Origin: Aquimonas sp964586455
GTDB taxonomy: Bacteria; Pseudomonadota; Gammaproteobacteria; Xanthomonadales; Xanthomonadaceae
Reading direction: 5' to 3'
Length of the DNA stretch: 64,000 bases
Assembly: GCA_964586455.1 (NCBI GenBank)
Contig: CAZPHV010000005.1
Location: forward strand, 62,001-126,000
Part shown: positions 51,401 to 60,049 of the stretch, piece after piece
Layout of the letters: each line of letters begins with the position of its first letter
Position numbering within the stretch: the stretch's first letter is position 1
The notes under the pieces: generated by a model
What the model was told of the DNA's origin: nothing
The model's input: the letters and a program-made list of their open reading frames with translations, nothing else
Database searches by the model: none
Translations under genes and position numbers: made by a program

Positions 51401-52430
51401 CCGCTTCACCCACGGCGTCTACGAGGAGTACACCAGCCTTGCGGATCAGTCGGCGGGCGGCACCGTGGTGATCCCCTCAAACACGACCCTGGTGGGTATC
51501 AATGATGCGCAAGGGCGGCCGGCGCGCTTTGCCGGCACCCAGATCTCGGTGGGCCGCGAATTCTCGCCCGTGCATGCGTACTCGCCGCCGAACCCGACCG
51601 CGCAGACCAATTACCAGGCCTGGGTGAATGCCGGTCGCGACCCCGAGGAGTATCCGGGCTGGACCCGCAACGTGATCCTTCGCAACCTGGAGATCGAGAC
51701 GCCCTGGGACGTGAACCCGGGCTCGGCGGATGCCGAGTACGACGGCATCGTGCTGGCCTGGGCGCAGCAGGTCTGGATCGACCACGTCACCATCGGCCCG
51801 GGTCAGTACGACGGCGTGTATACCGCCACCCGCCGCGATGGCGCGCTGGATGTGGTGCGTGGTTCCAGCTACGTGACCATCAGCAACAGCCGCTTCTACT
51901 CCAGCGACAAGACCAACCTGATCGGCAATGCCGACAACGGCCGCCGCTGGAGCGATGCCGGACGCCTGAAGGTCACCTTCATCGGCAATCACTGGGAGTA
52001 CAACCAGGCGCGCATGCCGCGGGTCCGCTATGGCCGTGTGCATCTCTACAACAATTTCTTCTCGGGCAGCATCGCCTCGGTGCCGAACCAGAAGTGGGGC
52101 AATGGCATCGCGGTCGCCTATGAGGGCGATGTTCTGGCGCAGAGCAACTTCTTCCACGTGCTGGGGCTGAAGATCAATGCCAGCAACGAGATCTGCGGCA
52201 AGCTGGTCCACCACCACGGCAGCGCGACAGGCTTCCGCGGCGAGAACCTGTGGGTCCAGAGCGACCACGCCACCGCGCTGGTACCGCTGCAGGTGGATCA
52301 ACATCTGGCGGGCTGCAGCGGTTTGCCGAGCGGCAGCTGGGAACCCCCGTATGTCTACGCGACCGAGGCGGATCCTGTGAGTCTGGGCACGCGGGTGCCG
52401 GCGCAAGCTGGGGCAGGGCGCTTGCAGTAG
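48435..52430 (+). CDS. Secreted protein with two pectate lyase domains and four Ser-rich linker regions
   Basis: This is a 1331-residue exported protein. The signal peptide (1-28) is followed by two homologous beta-sandwich domains (about 30-210 and 264-440; both have FDxA/FDLA..TA.YR.LP and VDNN..G.ANS.HG). A Ser/Glu linker (213-260) joins them and a poly-Ser linker (444-475) follows. Lyase 1 is a PL1-type beta-helix (about 482-818; NIWIDHNEFYNS, RLPLFRFGEGHVLNNYY). A third linker (819-850) and PIFASGFE (856-863) follow. Lyase 2 covers about 889-1331 (QVWIDHVTIGPGQYDG, RMPRVRYGRVHLYNNFF). Both cores keep WIDH and the downstream R. The inner domains probably bind pectin. Confidence 0.9.
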   Translation: MSFRSKHFPVRVCLSVACGLLPTLSLAQANLPFFDDFDAATTASLITPEYRALPGVSPPLQMFHRLTGTVAVVDGGVALTGARLSIGNTTPTVTTTASSGFTGIFGLASTWTMSMCVRSATLADPLQDKKFQVYVDNNSTGQANSPHGGPSRLLNLDVSALQSNTVVSVSTALGSPTSFVSLRTESGSTVVIDNLTLSLGDAQSATLANCDAASSSSSSSSESSSSESSSSESSSSESSSSSSSESSSSESSSSSSSSSSAPGENLFAEDFDLASTSTLLTAAYRSLPDTPATPMFVSSATSRTRVVDGALGIEGLVFGIGNRVPFSATTGSDTSTTGIFDLGQTYTVSFCYVGRRGSDGTKRLQVQVDNNTSGAANSIHGTNSRIFNQPLGDLQPGTVYSVTSDVGTATSFFVLRVESGEEGLVDNLRLDRGSVGSATCPPPSSSSSSSSSSSSSSSSTSSSSSSSSSSSSSSTPPTPGTLTCPQANTVQGFASLGGGTTGGAGGRQQIVTTGVELIAALAAQVNNPQPLTIFVDGVITPANSGSASKFDVKDMNNVSIIGMPGALFDGIGIKIWRANNVIVRNLTMRYVNIGDKDQISIEGPASNIWIDHNEFYNSLDVGIDFYDELVSGKGNVSNITLSYNYLHDSWKTSLWGSSDTDGSNRTISFIANRWENVNSRLPLFRFGEGHVLNNYYRNVRASGINSRMGARLRIDGNHFEDSQNVVISQDSVQVGFWDTNGDNLFENVTWTPLPTNCNSNPCAWGNTPGTVQNGGQIESTVSYVPPYAYTALPVSEVKPHVLANTGVGRIDACLDLPGSSSSSSSTSSSSSSSTTSSSSSSSSSSSSSSEPPLLLPIFASGFEAGEDSRMDAALLPVGEPMPANMGQRNYAAPTGNLSFVAVPPTPVHVDHYQNLPQDPTGGVLSFEREVAPAQGWMSWSEFGPVHVTGGSAAAPQDIYTVRTKEELLTALQQSGNRPKIIRVLGVIDFRFTHGVYEEYTSLADQSAGGTVVIPSNTTLVGINDAQGRPARFAGTQISVGREFSPVHAYSPPNPTAQTNYQAWVNAGRDPEEYPGWTRNVILRNLEIETPWDVNPGSADAEYDGIVLAWAQQVWIDHVTIGPGQYDGVYTATRRDGALDVVRGSSYVTISNSRFYSSDKTNLIGNADNGRRWSDAGRLKVTFIGNHWEYNQARMPRVRYGRVHLYNNFFSGSIASVPNQKWGNGIAVAYEGDVLAQSNFFHVLGLKINASNEICGKLVHHHGSATGFRGENLWVQSDHATALVPLQVDQHLAGCSGLPSGSWEPPYVYATEADPVSLGTRVPAQAGAGRLQ

Positions 52431-52453
52431 AGCTGCGAAGGGTCTGACACGCG

Positions 52454-52478
52454 AAAGGCGGGCCAATGGCCCGCCTTT
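52454..52478 (+). terminator. Intrinsic terminator after the double lyase
   Basis: A perfect 11-bp stem AAAGGCGGGCC / GGCCCGCCTTT with an AAT loop is followed by CTTTCTTCT, 24 bases after the stop. Confidence 0.85.
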
Positions 52479-52523
52479 CTTTCTTCTACCAAGCGGCTGC
52501 TCAGCGGCAGGTCTTGGATCGAC

Positions 52524-53045
52524 TCACACCGCCGCGCGCAGGCCAAACCCCGACTCGCGACGCACCGGTTCCGGGCGGTGCGGCAGCAGGTCGGGGCCCA
52601 GCAGGCGGCCGATGCGCGAGAACACCTCATCGCGCGAGAAGGGCTTTTTCATGAAGTCATCGGCGCCGATCCGCTGCAGATAGAACTGCTCGGTGGCCTG
52701 CTCGTTGCCGCTGATCATGATGATCGGGATGTTTCGGGTGGCCTCCGCGCGGCGCAGGTGGCGCAGCGCTTCAAATCCGCTCATGCCCGGCAGCACGATG
52801 TCGAGAAAGATCAGATGCGGCCGCTCGGCCTCGGCGATTTCAATACCGCGCTCGGCGTCGTAGGCCTCGCGGGTGGCGAAGCCGTTCTGCTGCAGCATCC
52901 TGCGCAGAACGGTGACGATGGTGGGGCTGTCGTCGATGATCAGGAAGCGCGTGTCAGGGCGAGCCTGCTGGCGCGGGCGTACGCGGCGCTCGGCTACCTT
53001 GTCTTCGTTGCCGAAGAAGCGCTTGAACAATCCGACTCCACTCAT
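52524..53045 (-). CDS. Single-domain CheY-like response regulator with N-terminal extension
   Basis: This 173-residue protein has about 30 basic N-terminal residues, then a receiver domain. The acidic pocket is IIDDSP, the phospho-acceptor Asp lies in LIFLDIVLPGMSG, Thr/Ser in IIMISGN and Lys in MKKPF. No output domain follows. The form resembles PilG/PilH-type twitching or chemotaxis regulators, but no chemotaxis genes are adjacent. The ATG at 53045 begins the N-terminal extension. The longer frame to 53642 overlaps rapA and is not credible. Confidence 0.88.
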   Translation of the reverse strand: MSGVGLFKRFFGNEDKVAERRVRPRQQARPDTRFLIIDDSPTIVTVLRRMLQQNGFATREAYDAERGIEIAEAERPHLIFLDIVLPGMSGFEALRHLRRAEATRNIPIIMISGNEQATEQFYLQRIGADDFMKKPFSRDEVFSRIGRLLGPDLLPHRPEPVRRESGFGLRAAV

Positions 53046-53188
53046 GACCCGCCCCTGCAAGACTTCAATGTGACGCTGATTGTCACAATTTGTGATTCGG
53101 TGACGCAAGGGGTCTGGACGAGACAGTTTGTGACAAGGCCCCGCAACTCTGGAAACTCGTGGCCTCCAAGCGCGGTGTCCGGGCGGGG

Positions 53189-56038
53189 TCAGCCCGGACG
53201 CATCGCCACCACATCGGGACTCAGCACCAGACGCAGCGCATCCAGCCGTGGCCGCGCCAGCGGCAAGGCCGTCAAGAGTTCGGTGTGTTCCCGCTCCAGC
53301 TGTTCGACTTCCTCCGGACGCACTGCGGGGTTGATGGTCGCCAGCCGTTTCAAGCGCGCGAGCTCGCCTCCCAGCAGTTCCTCGGCCTGGCCCATCGCGG
53401 TTTCGATGCGCTGCTCGGCAAGGGTCTTGGCAATCTTCTCGGCGGCGCCGAGCATGGGCGGCAGCAGGGTGGTCAGCAGCTTGCGCTGGCGAGTGAGATC
53501 GACCGGACGGTCGCCACCGCCTCGCTGCGCACGCGCGCCCGGGATGTAGTCCAGTCGCGGCTGCAGGCGGGTGTCGACCACCACGGTGAGCGGCAGCGGC
53601 GGCAGGAAACGGTCGACATGCAGGTCGGCATCCGCCACGCATTCGAGCACGTAGACGGCCTCAAGCAGCAGGCTGCGCTGCGGCAGGCTGTCGTCGACCA
53701 GGGCGGCGGCGTTACCCGTTTCCGAGGACAGCAGCAATTCTTCGGCGTTCAGCAGCATCGGATGGTCGGCCCGCAGATACAGCAGGTCATCGCGGGCCAG
53801 CGCGCGGGCGCGTGAGAAGGTCGCCTGGCGGGCACCGCCCTTCAGCTCTTCAAACGCATCGATGGTGACGTATTCGGGATCGAGCAGAACGATCTCGTGG
53901 CCCTGCGGTTCGTTGTGGATACCGAACTGCTCCAGCAGCCGCAGCGGGTAGTCCTCGATCGTGGCGGCGATGTCGTCGAGCTTCAGCGCCTGCAGCAGGC
54001 GGCCATCGCTGCCAGCGCGCTGGCTGGACAGCTCAAGCAGACGATCGCGGCCGCGGTGGACCTTGTCCGAGAGCTCGGCATGCACCCTGCGGGTCTCGTC
54101 GATCAGCGCTTCCACCCCGTTCTCACTGGGTGTCTCGAACAGGTTCAGCAGCTGCGGGCCGAAGTGGCGCAGCAGCTCGCGGCCGTCGGCGCAGACCTGA
54201 CGGAAGGCATCGAGGCCCTCGTCGTACCAGCGCAGCAGCAGGTCCTGCGGGCTGTTCTCAACCGCGCAGGCGTGGATCTGCACCGCGCCCTGCTGACCGA
54301 TGCGATCGAGGCGGCCGATGCGCTGCTCCAGCATGTCCGGGTCCAGCGGCAGATCCCACAGGATCAGGTGCTGGGCGAACTGGAAGTTGCGGCCTTCGGC
54401 GCCGACTTCGGAGGCGATCAGCAGGCGCGCACCTTCGGGGTCAGCGAAGTAGGCGGCTGCGCGATCGCGCTGCAGCAGGTTCATGTCTTCGTGGAAGCGC
54501 GCTACCGGCAGGCCGGAGCGCAGACGCAGTGCCTCATCCAGAGCCTGCACCTTGGAGCGCGAGCGGCACAGCAGCAGCGCCTTCGCTGGCGCGAGTGTCT
54601 CCAGCCGCTTCAGCAGCCATTCGAAGCGCGGGTCGCGGGTGTAGTCGTGCTCGGGCTCATGGTGGCCGTGTGCACCGATGTCCGCCAGCGCTTCGGCGCG
54701 CAGGCGCCCTGGCAGGGCAAGGTCTTCGCCGCTGTCGGACACACGTTCGATGTGCGGGATACGCTCGGGGAAGCCGCCGACCGCCGCGCGACGGTTGCGG
54801 ATCATCACGCGACCGGTGCCGTGGCGATCGATCAGCGCTTCGACCAGTTTCCAGGCCGCGCCTGCATCGCCAGCTTCGATCTTCGGCAGTGCGGCGGCCA
54901 GGGTCTGCGGCTCGTCGTGAAAGAGTTGTTCCAGCAGGGCGCGGCCTGAAGCGTCCGGTGCGCGCGCTTCCAGTAGGGCCTCGGTGACCTCTGACAGCGC
55001 GAGGTGGCGATCGGACTCGGCGATGAAAGCGTCCAGGTCGGCGTAGCGCGCCGGGTCGAGCAGGCGCAGCCGCGCGAAGTGACCGCTGCGGCCCAGCTGT
55101 TCCGGTGTTGCGGTCAGCAGGATCACGCCCGATGTTGCCTGGGCCAGGCCCTCGACCAGGCTGTATTCGCGGCTGGGTGCCTCGGGCGCCCAAGCAAGGT
55201 GGTGGGCTTCGTCGACTACCAGCAGGTCCCAGCCGGCTTCAAGCAGCTGCTGCGCGCGCTTCTTCGAATGCGCGAGCCAGCCGACCGCAGCGATCACGCA
55301 CTGCTCGTCTTCGAAGGGGTTGCGGGCGGTGTCGACTTCGGTGATGGCCTCGCAGCGCTCTTCGTCGAACAGCGCGAAGCGCAGGTTGAAGCGGCGCAGC
55401 AGTTCGACGAACCACTGGTGCACCAGGCTCTCGGGCGTGAGCACCAGCACCCGTCGTGCGCGACCGGTAGCGAGCTGCTGGGCCAGGATCATGCCGGCTT
55501 CGATGGTCTTGCCGAGGCCGACTTCATCGGCCAACAGCAGGCGCGGCTGCCGGCGTTCGGCGGCGAGCTCGGCCACCTTGAGCTGATGCGGAATCAGATC
55601 GATGCGCGCGCCCAGCACGCCCCAGCCCGGGTGTCGACGCGCGTCGGCGCGCCGACGCAAGGCTTCGCGGCGCAGTTCGAACGCGGGACTGCGGTCGACC
55701 CGGCCGGACAGCAGGCGGGCGTCGGCCTGCGAGACCGGCTGGTCAGGGTCGAGCAGGCCTTCGTGGATCTGGCGCTCGCCGACCCCGTACACGTACAGGC
55801 CGTCGAGCGTGTCTACGGTTTCAACGGTGTACTCCACGCCTTCCGCGCGCAGGCGGTCGCCGGCGCGGAATTCGGCGCGCGACAGCGGTGCGGTTTCCAT
55901 CGCGTACTGGCGGACCACGCCGCTGCCGGTGAAGACGATCTGCACGCTGCGGCCGATCAGGCGCATCACCGTGCCCAGGCCGAGCTCGGGCTCGGCAGTG
56001 GACAGCCATCGCTGTCCTGGAACGAATGGGGAATTCAT
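53189..56038 (-). CDS. rapA: RNA polymerase-associated ATPase RapA
   Basis: RapA (949 residues) is a Swi2/Snf2-type ATPase that recycles stalled RNA polymerase. The N-terminal domain begins PFVPGQRWLSTAEPELGLG, as in E. coli. Walker A is ADEVGLGKTIEAGM, the DEAH box is VVDEAHHLAW, and motif VI-like QRIGRLDRIGQ is visible. The C-terminal RapA_C region follows. I chose the ATG at 56038 because the family start follows it directly. The frame continues to 56197 without family content. It is transcribed divergently from ppnN. Confidence 0.96.
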   Translation of the reverse strand: MNSPFVPGQRWLSTAEPELGLGTVMRLIGRSVQIVFTGSGVVRQYAMETAPLSRAEFRAGDRLRAEGVEYTVETVDTLDGLYVYGVGERQIHEGLLDPDQPVSQADARLLSGRVDRSPAFELRREALRRRADARRHPGWGVLGARIDLIPHQLKVAELAAERRQPRLLLADEVGLGKTIEAGMILAQQLATGRARRVLVLTPESLVHQWFVELLRRFNLRFALFDEERCEAITEVDTARNPFEDEQCVIAAVGWLAHSKKRAQQLLEAGWDLLVVDEAHHLAWAPEAPSREYSLVEGLAQATSGVILLTATPEQLGRSGHFARLRLLDPARYADLDAFIAESDRHLALSEVTEALLEARAPDASGRALLEQLFHDEPQTLAAALPKIEAGDAGAAWKLVEALIDRHGTGRVMIRNRRAAVGGFPERIPHIERVSDSGEDLALPGRLRAEALADIGAHGHHEPEHDYTRDPRFEWLLKRLETLAPAKALLLCRSRSKVQALDEALRLRSGLPVARFHEDMNLLQRDRAAAYFADPEGARLLIASEVGAEGRNFQFAQHLILWDLPLDPDMLEQRIGRLDRIGQQGAVQIHACAVENSPQDLLLRWYDEGLDAFRQVCADGRELLRHFGPQLLNLFETPSENGVEALIDETRRVHAELSDKVHRGRDRLLELSSQRAGSDGRLLQALKLDDIAATIEDYPLRLLEQFGIHNEPQGHEIVLLDPEYVTIDAFEELKGGARQATFSRARALARDDLLYLRADHPMLLNAEELLLSSETGNAAALVDDSLPQRSLLLEAVYVLECVADADLHVDRFLPPLPLTVVVDTRLQPRLDYIPGARAQRGGGDRPVDLTRQRKLLTTLLPPMLGAAEKIAKTLAEQRIETAMGQAEELLGGELARLKRLATINPAVRPEEVEQLEREHTELLTALPLARPRLDALRLVLSPDVVAMRPG

Positions 56039-56335
56039 CCGCACAAGTCTACGCGGTGACCGCAACTCGCCAAAGTCGGGAGCGGCCCCTCGTTCAGCGC
56101 CGCCCTTCACCGCCGGGCCGGGCTGTGCGATGCTCCCCGGCCGCCCGATGGGACCCGTCGTCCCTGGCGAGGGGCTGCAGCAGCGCCGATGGCGCAAAGC
56201 GCGGTCCGTGATTTCCGCGGTGCCCGATGGCAGGGGCCGCAGCCGTTCGATTCGGCCTCCGGCTCAGCCCGCCTGCGCCAGCGACACCTCGACGGCCCTC
56301 CAAGAACAAACAACAAGGCCCTTCAGGAACCCCGC
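56039..56335. other. Divergent region between rapA and ppnN
   Basis: About 300 bases hold no gene. Promoters for both genes are expected here but I see no clear -35/-10 pair and no operator. Confidence 0.4.
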
Positions 56336-57700
56336 ATGTCTCCGATTACCGTCAATGCCCGCATCTCGCCACGCGGCGGCCTCGATGTTCTCTCACGCAG
56401 CGAAGTCAGCCGCCTTCGCGACGCCTCCAAGGGCGGTCTGCATGATCTGCTGCGCCGCTGCGCGCTGGCCGTGCTGACCTCCGGCAGCACCAGCGATGAC
56501 CCGCGCGCTGCGCTGGAGCGGTATCCCGACTTCGAGATCGAGGTCCAACAGCAGGACCGCGGCGTGCGGCTGGAGCTGCGCCATGCGCCGGCCCAGGCCT
56601 TTGTCGACGGCAAGATCATTGCCGGCGTCGCCGAGCTGCTGTTCGCGGTGGTGCGCGATATCGCCTACGTGTCGACCGAAGTGCAGAGCTCCGGCCGCTT
56701 CGATCTGGAGGACTCGCAGGACATCACCAATGCGGTGTTCGAGATTTTGCGCAATGCGCGCGTGCTGAAGCCCAATGTCGAACCCAACCTGGTGGTGTGC
56801 TGGGGCGGTCATTCGATCGCGCGCCACGAGTACGAATACACCAAGCATGTCGGCTACGAGCTTGGCCTGCGCGATATCGACATCTGCACAGGCTGCGGCC
56901 CGGGCGCGATGAAGGGGCCGATGAAGGGCGCGGCAGTTGGCCACGCCAAGCAGCGCCGCTACCAGAACCGCTACATCGGCATCACCGAGCCCGGCATCAT
57001 CGCCGCCGAGTCGCCGAACCCGATCGTCAATCACCTGGTGATCATGCCGGACATCGAGAAGCGCCTGGAGGCCTTCGTCCGCGTCGGCCACGGCATCATC
57101 GTGTTTCCGGGCGGCGTGGGTACGGCGGAGGAGATCCTCTACCTGCTCGGCATCCTGCTGCATCCGGACAATGCCCACCTGCCGTTCCCGCTGGTGTTCA
57201 CCGGGCCGAAGGAGTCGGCGGCCTACTTCGAGCAGATCGATCACTTCCTGCGGCTCGCACTGGGCGATGCCGCGGCCGAGCGCTACAAGATCATCGTTGA
57301 CGACCCGCGCGAGGTCGCCCGCTACATGGAGCGCGGCCTGACCAAGGTGCGCGAGCATCGCCTCGACACCAAGGACGCGTTCTTCTTCAACTGGGCACTG
57401 CGCATTCAGCCCGAGTTCCAGCACCCGTTCGCGCCGACCCACGAGAACATGGCCGGTCTGAAGCTGCATCGCGAGCAGCCGGTGCACCTGCTGGCCGCCG
57501 ACCTGCGGCGCGCGTTCTCCGGCATCGTCGCCGGCAACGTCAAGGAAGAAGGCATGCGCGCGATCGAGGCCCACGGGCCCTACGTGATCGACGGCGAGCC
57601 CGAGATCATGCGCGCGCTCGACGCCCTGCTGCGCGCCTTCGTGGAGCAGCGGCGCATGAAGATGAGCGGGGATTACAAGCCCTGTTATCGCGTCGGCTGA
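56336..57700 (+). CDS. ppnN: Pyrimidine/purine nucleotide 5'-monophosphate nucleosidase PpnN
   Basis: PpnN (YgdH, 454 residues) hydrolyses nucleoside monophosphates to base and ribose 5-phosphate and is modulated by (p)ppGpp in E. coli. The central LOG-type domain shows CGPGAMKGPMKGA and the PGGVGTAEE motif. N-terminal and C-terminal domains have the usual lengths. I chose the ATG at 56336. A perfect 19-bp inverted-repeat element begins 7 bases after the stop. Confidence 0.93.
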   Translation: MSPITVNARISPRGGLDVLSRSEVSRLRDASKGGLHDLLRRCALAVLTSGSTSDDPRAALERYPDFEIEVQQQDRGVRLELRHAPAQAFVDGKIIAGVAELLFAVVRDIAYVSTEVQSSGRFDLEDSQDITNAVFEILRNARVLKPNVEPNLVVCWGGHSIARHEYEYTKHVGYELGLRDIDICTGCGPGAMKGPMKGAAVGHAKQRRYQNRYIGITEPGIIAAESPNPIVNHLVIMPDIEKRLEAFVRVGHGIIVFPGGVGTAEEILYLLGILLHPDNAHLPFPLVFTGPKESAAYFEQIDHFLRLALGDAAAERYKIIVDDPREVARYMERGLTKVREHRLDTKDAFFFNWALRIQPEFQHPFAPTHENMAGLKLHREQPVHLLAADLRRAFSGIVAGNVKEEGMRAIEAHGPYVIDGEPEIMRALDALLRAFVEQRRMKMSGDYKPCYRVG

Positions 57701-57706
57701 GCCGAC

Positions 57707-57925
57707 GCGACGGGATTCGGGATTCGGGATTCGCAAAAGCGTTATCGGCTGGCGCGGTGTGACTCTGGGGCGCGCTTGCGAGCACGTTCACCGGAGCGTG
57801 CGTGAGCGAGGCGCTGGTTAAGCGCATAGGGGCGGTCTGGCGGAGCGTCGCCGCGGGGCTGGGCTCGACCGACAGCCCGTCGGACGAATCCCGAATCCCG
57901 ACTCCCGAATCCCGAATCCCGTCGC
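57707..57925. mobile_element. MITE-like element with perfect 19-bp terminal inverted repeats
   Basis: GCGACGGGATTCGGGATTC (57707-57725) is exactly complementary to 57907-57925, and the inner bases continue GGGATTCG-type repeats at both ends. The roughly 180-base centre has no gene. The element begins directly after the ppnN stop and ends just before the fmdB-like stop. Target duplications are not evident. It could instead act as a long bidirectional terminator. Confidence 0.6.
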
Positions 57926-57934
57926 GCAGCGAAT

Positions 57935-58216
57935 TCAGTCCCCGCGGATGATCCCCGGCCCCTTGCCGGCCGTCTTCTCGTACACGCCCTTGCCGATCTT
58001 GCGGTACTGGGTGAACCCGGACTCGCCGATCTTCTTTTCCTTCAACAGGTGTGCGCCGCCGATCGCCAGTGCGGGCGCGCTGATGAGCTGCTGGACCGGG
58101 CCACCGCAGTTCGGGCAGTGGCTGAGGGCGGGTTCGGAGAGCTTCTGCAGCTGGTCGAAGCCGTCGCGGCAGTGCGCGCAGCCTTCGGCGCTGCTGCGGT
58201 ATTCGTAAATGGGCAT
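57935..58216 (-). CDS. FmdB-type zinc-ribbon regulatory protein
   Basis: This 93-residue protein begins MPIYEYR and has two CxxC pairs (CAHC and CPNC), as in the FmdB/CxxC_CXXC_SSSS family. A short basic helical tail (KEKKIGESGFTQYRKIGKGVYEK) follows. Its DNA- or RNA-binding role is not established. I chose the ATG at 58216, which opens directly with the family motif. Confidence 0.9.
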   Translation of the reverse strand: MPIYEYRSSAEGCAHCRDGFDQLQKLSEPALSHCPNCGGPVQQLISAPALAIGGAHLLKEKKIGESGFTQYRKIGKGVYEKTAGKGPGIIRGD

Positions 58217-58318
58217 GGCGGGGTCCTGCGGTCTGCTGAGCAGGATGCGGGCGCCTGCGGGTGATCGCAATGGCGTGGGCGCGACCGCCTGCGGCGTGGC
58301 CTGCCCGATCGCCGGACA

Positions 58319-58345
58319 CAAAAAACCCCGCATCGAGGCGGGGTT
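58319..58345 (-). terminator. Terminator of tRNA-Pro
   Basis: On the minus strand, AACCCCG..CGGGGTT forms a hairpin followed by TTTTTG, 22 bases past the tRNA 3' end. Confidence 0.85.
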
Positions 58346-58366
58346 ACTTGCTTCACGCTGCGCGGA

Positions 58367-58443
58367 TGGTCGGGGAGACAGGATTTGAACCTGCGACTTC
58401 TACGTCCCGAACGTAGCGCTCTACCAGGCTGAGCTACACCCCG
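58367..58443 (-). tRNA. tRNA-Pro(CGG)
   Basis: A complete cloverleaf reads on the minus strand: acceptor CGGGGTG with its partner, D-arm GTAGCTCAGCCTGGTAGAGC, anticodon loop TTCGGGA (anticodon CGG, proline), T-arm GCAGGTTCAAATCCTGT and an encoded 3' CCA. Confidence 0.97.
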
Positions 58444-58609
58444 ATGACTTACCGCCGCGTGAGAGCCGCGCATCATACGGGCGACGCCTGCAGCGCGCAA
58501 GCAGGGCCGGCTGTGAGGCCGCGAACTGCTAATCTTTGCACCCTTGCCGGCCCATCGCGCCTCCTCTGGCGCCACCCCTCGGGCCCGGCCCCAAGTGACG
58601 GAGTCCGTC

Positions 58610-60007
58610 TTGATCAAGCCCCGCACCGTGCCCGGCGTTCTGGAACTGCTGCCGCGCGACCAGATCGCCTTCCAGCGCATGCTCGACATCATCCGCGGCA
58701 ATTACGAGCGCTTCGGCTTTCTGCCGATCGAGACACCGGTGATGGAGCTGTCCGACGTGCTGCTGACCAAGTCCGGCGGCGAGACCGAGCGTCAGGTCTA
58801 TTTCGTGCAGAGCACCGGCGCGCTGGAGAAGGCTGAAGCTGGGCAGCTGCCCGAGCAGGCGCTGCGCTTTGATCTCACCGTGCCGCTCGCGCGCTATGTG
58901 GCCGAGCACGAGCACGCGCTGAACTTTCCGTTCCGCCGCTACCAGATCCAGCGCGTCTACCGTGGCGAGCGGGCCCAGCGCGGTCGTTTCCGCGAGTTCT
59001 ACCAGTGCGATATCGATGTGATCGGCAAGGATGCGCTGTCGATCCGCTTCGACGCCGAACTTCCTGCGGTGATCTACTCGGTCTTCAGCGATCTCGCGAT
59101 CGGTGCCTTCACCATCCAGATCAACAACCGCAAGCTGATGCGCGGCTTTTTCGAAGGCCTGGGCGTGGCCGAGCCCGAGCAGCAGGGAGCGGTGCTGCGC
59201 GAGGTCGACAAGCTCGACAAGCGCGGTCCCGACTACGTGCGCGAAACGCTCACCGGCGCGGACTTCGGCTTGTCGGCGGACGCGGTCGAGAAGATCCTCG
59301 ACTTCGTCGGCATCCGCTCGGCGGGGCATGCCGATGCATTGGCCCAGCTCGACCGACTGGGGCAGGGCAGCGAGACCTTCAACCAGGGCATCGCCGAGCT
59401 GCGCGAAGTGCTGGAGATGGTGCGCGCCTTCGGCGTGCCCGAGGCCAACTACGCGATCAACCTGTCGATTGCGCGTGGGCTGGACTACTACACCGGTACC
59501 GTCTACGAGACCACGCTCAACGACTATCCGCAGATCGGCTCGATCTGCTCGGGCGGCCGCTACGAGAACCTGGCGGGTCAGTACACCAAGTCGCACCTGC
59601 CGGGCGTCGGAATCTCGATCGGCGCTTCCAGACTGTTCTGGCAGCTGCGCGAGTCCGGCTTGATCGAGGCGGCAGAAAGCAGCGTGGAAGTGCTGGTCGC
59701 GCAGATGGACGAGGCACGCCTGCCGGAGTACCTCAAGTTGGCCTCCGAACTGCGTCGCGCCGGCATCAATGCCGAGGTGCAGCTGGAGCCGCGCAAGGTC
59801 GCCAAGCAGTTCCAGTACGCCGACCGCGCAGGCATCCGCTTCGTGCTGCTGCTGGGCGAGGATGAGGCCGTACGCGGCGTGGTCGCGGTCAAGGACATGC
59901 GCAAGCAGGAGCAGTTCGAGGTGCCGCGCGAGGATCTGGTGCGGGCGCTGCGGGTCGAACTGGAGCAGGCGCGGGCGATGGCCGGCCGCGGCAGCCAGCG
60001 CGCCTGA
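58610..60007 (+). CDS. hisS: Histidyl-tRNA synthetase
   Basis: HisS charges tRNA-His. Visible class II motifs are motif 1 (VPGVLELLPRDQ region), motif 2 RYQIQRVYRGERAQRGRFREFYQCDIDVIG, the histidine-specific GLDYYTGTVYE loop and motif 3 with VGISIGASRLF. The C-terminal anticodon-binding domain is complete. I chose TTG at 58610 (IKPRTVPGVLE follows) with GGAG 6-10 bases upstream, giving 465 residues. GTG at 58595 is an alternative. The frame remains open to 58544. Confidence 0.95.
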   Translation: MIKPRTVPGVLELLPRDQIAFQRMLDIIRGNYERFGFLPIETPVMELSDVLLTKSGGETERQVYFVQSTGALEKAEAGQLPEQALRFDLTVPLARYVAEHEHALNFPFRRYQIQRVYRGERAQRGRFREFYQCDIDVIGKDALSIRFDAELPAVIYSVFSDLAIGAFTIQINNRKLMRGFFEGLGVAEPEQQGAVLREVDKLDKRGPDYVRETLTGADFGLSADAVEKILDFVGIRSAGHADALAQLDRLGQGSETFNQGIAELREVLEMVRAFGVPEANYAINLSIARGLDYYTGTVYETTLNDYPQIGSICSGGRYENLAGQYTKSHLPGVGISIGASRLFWQLRESGLIEAAESSVEVLVAQMDEARLPEYLKLASELRRAGINAEVQLEPRKVAKQFQYADRAGIRFVLLLGEDEAVRGVVAVKDMRKQEQFEVPREDLVRALRVELEQARAMAGRGSQRA

Positions 60008-60049
60008 TCAGCTGCGGCGACTGCGATTGTGGCGGGCTGAAGGAGAGCT

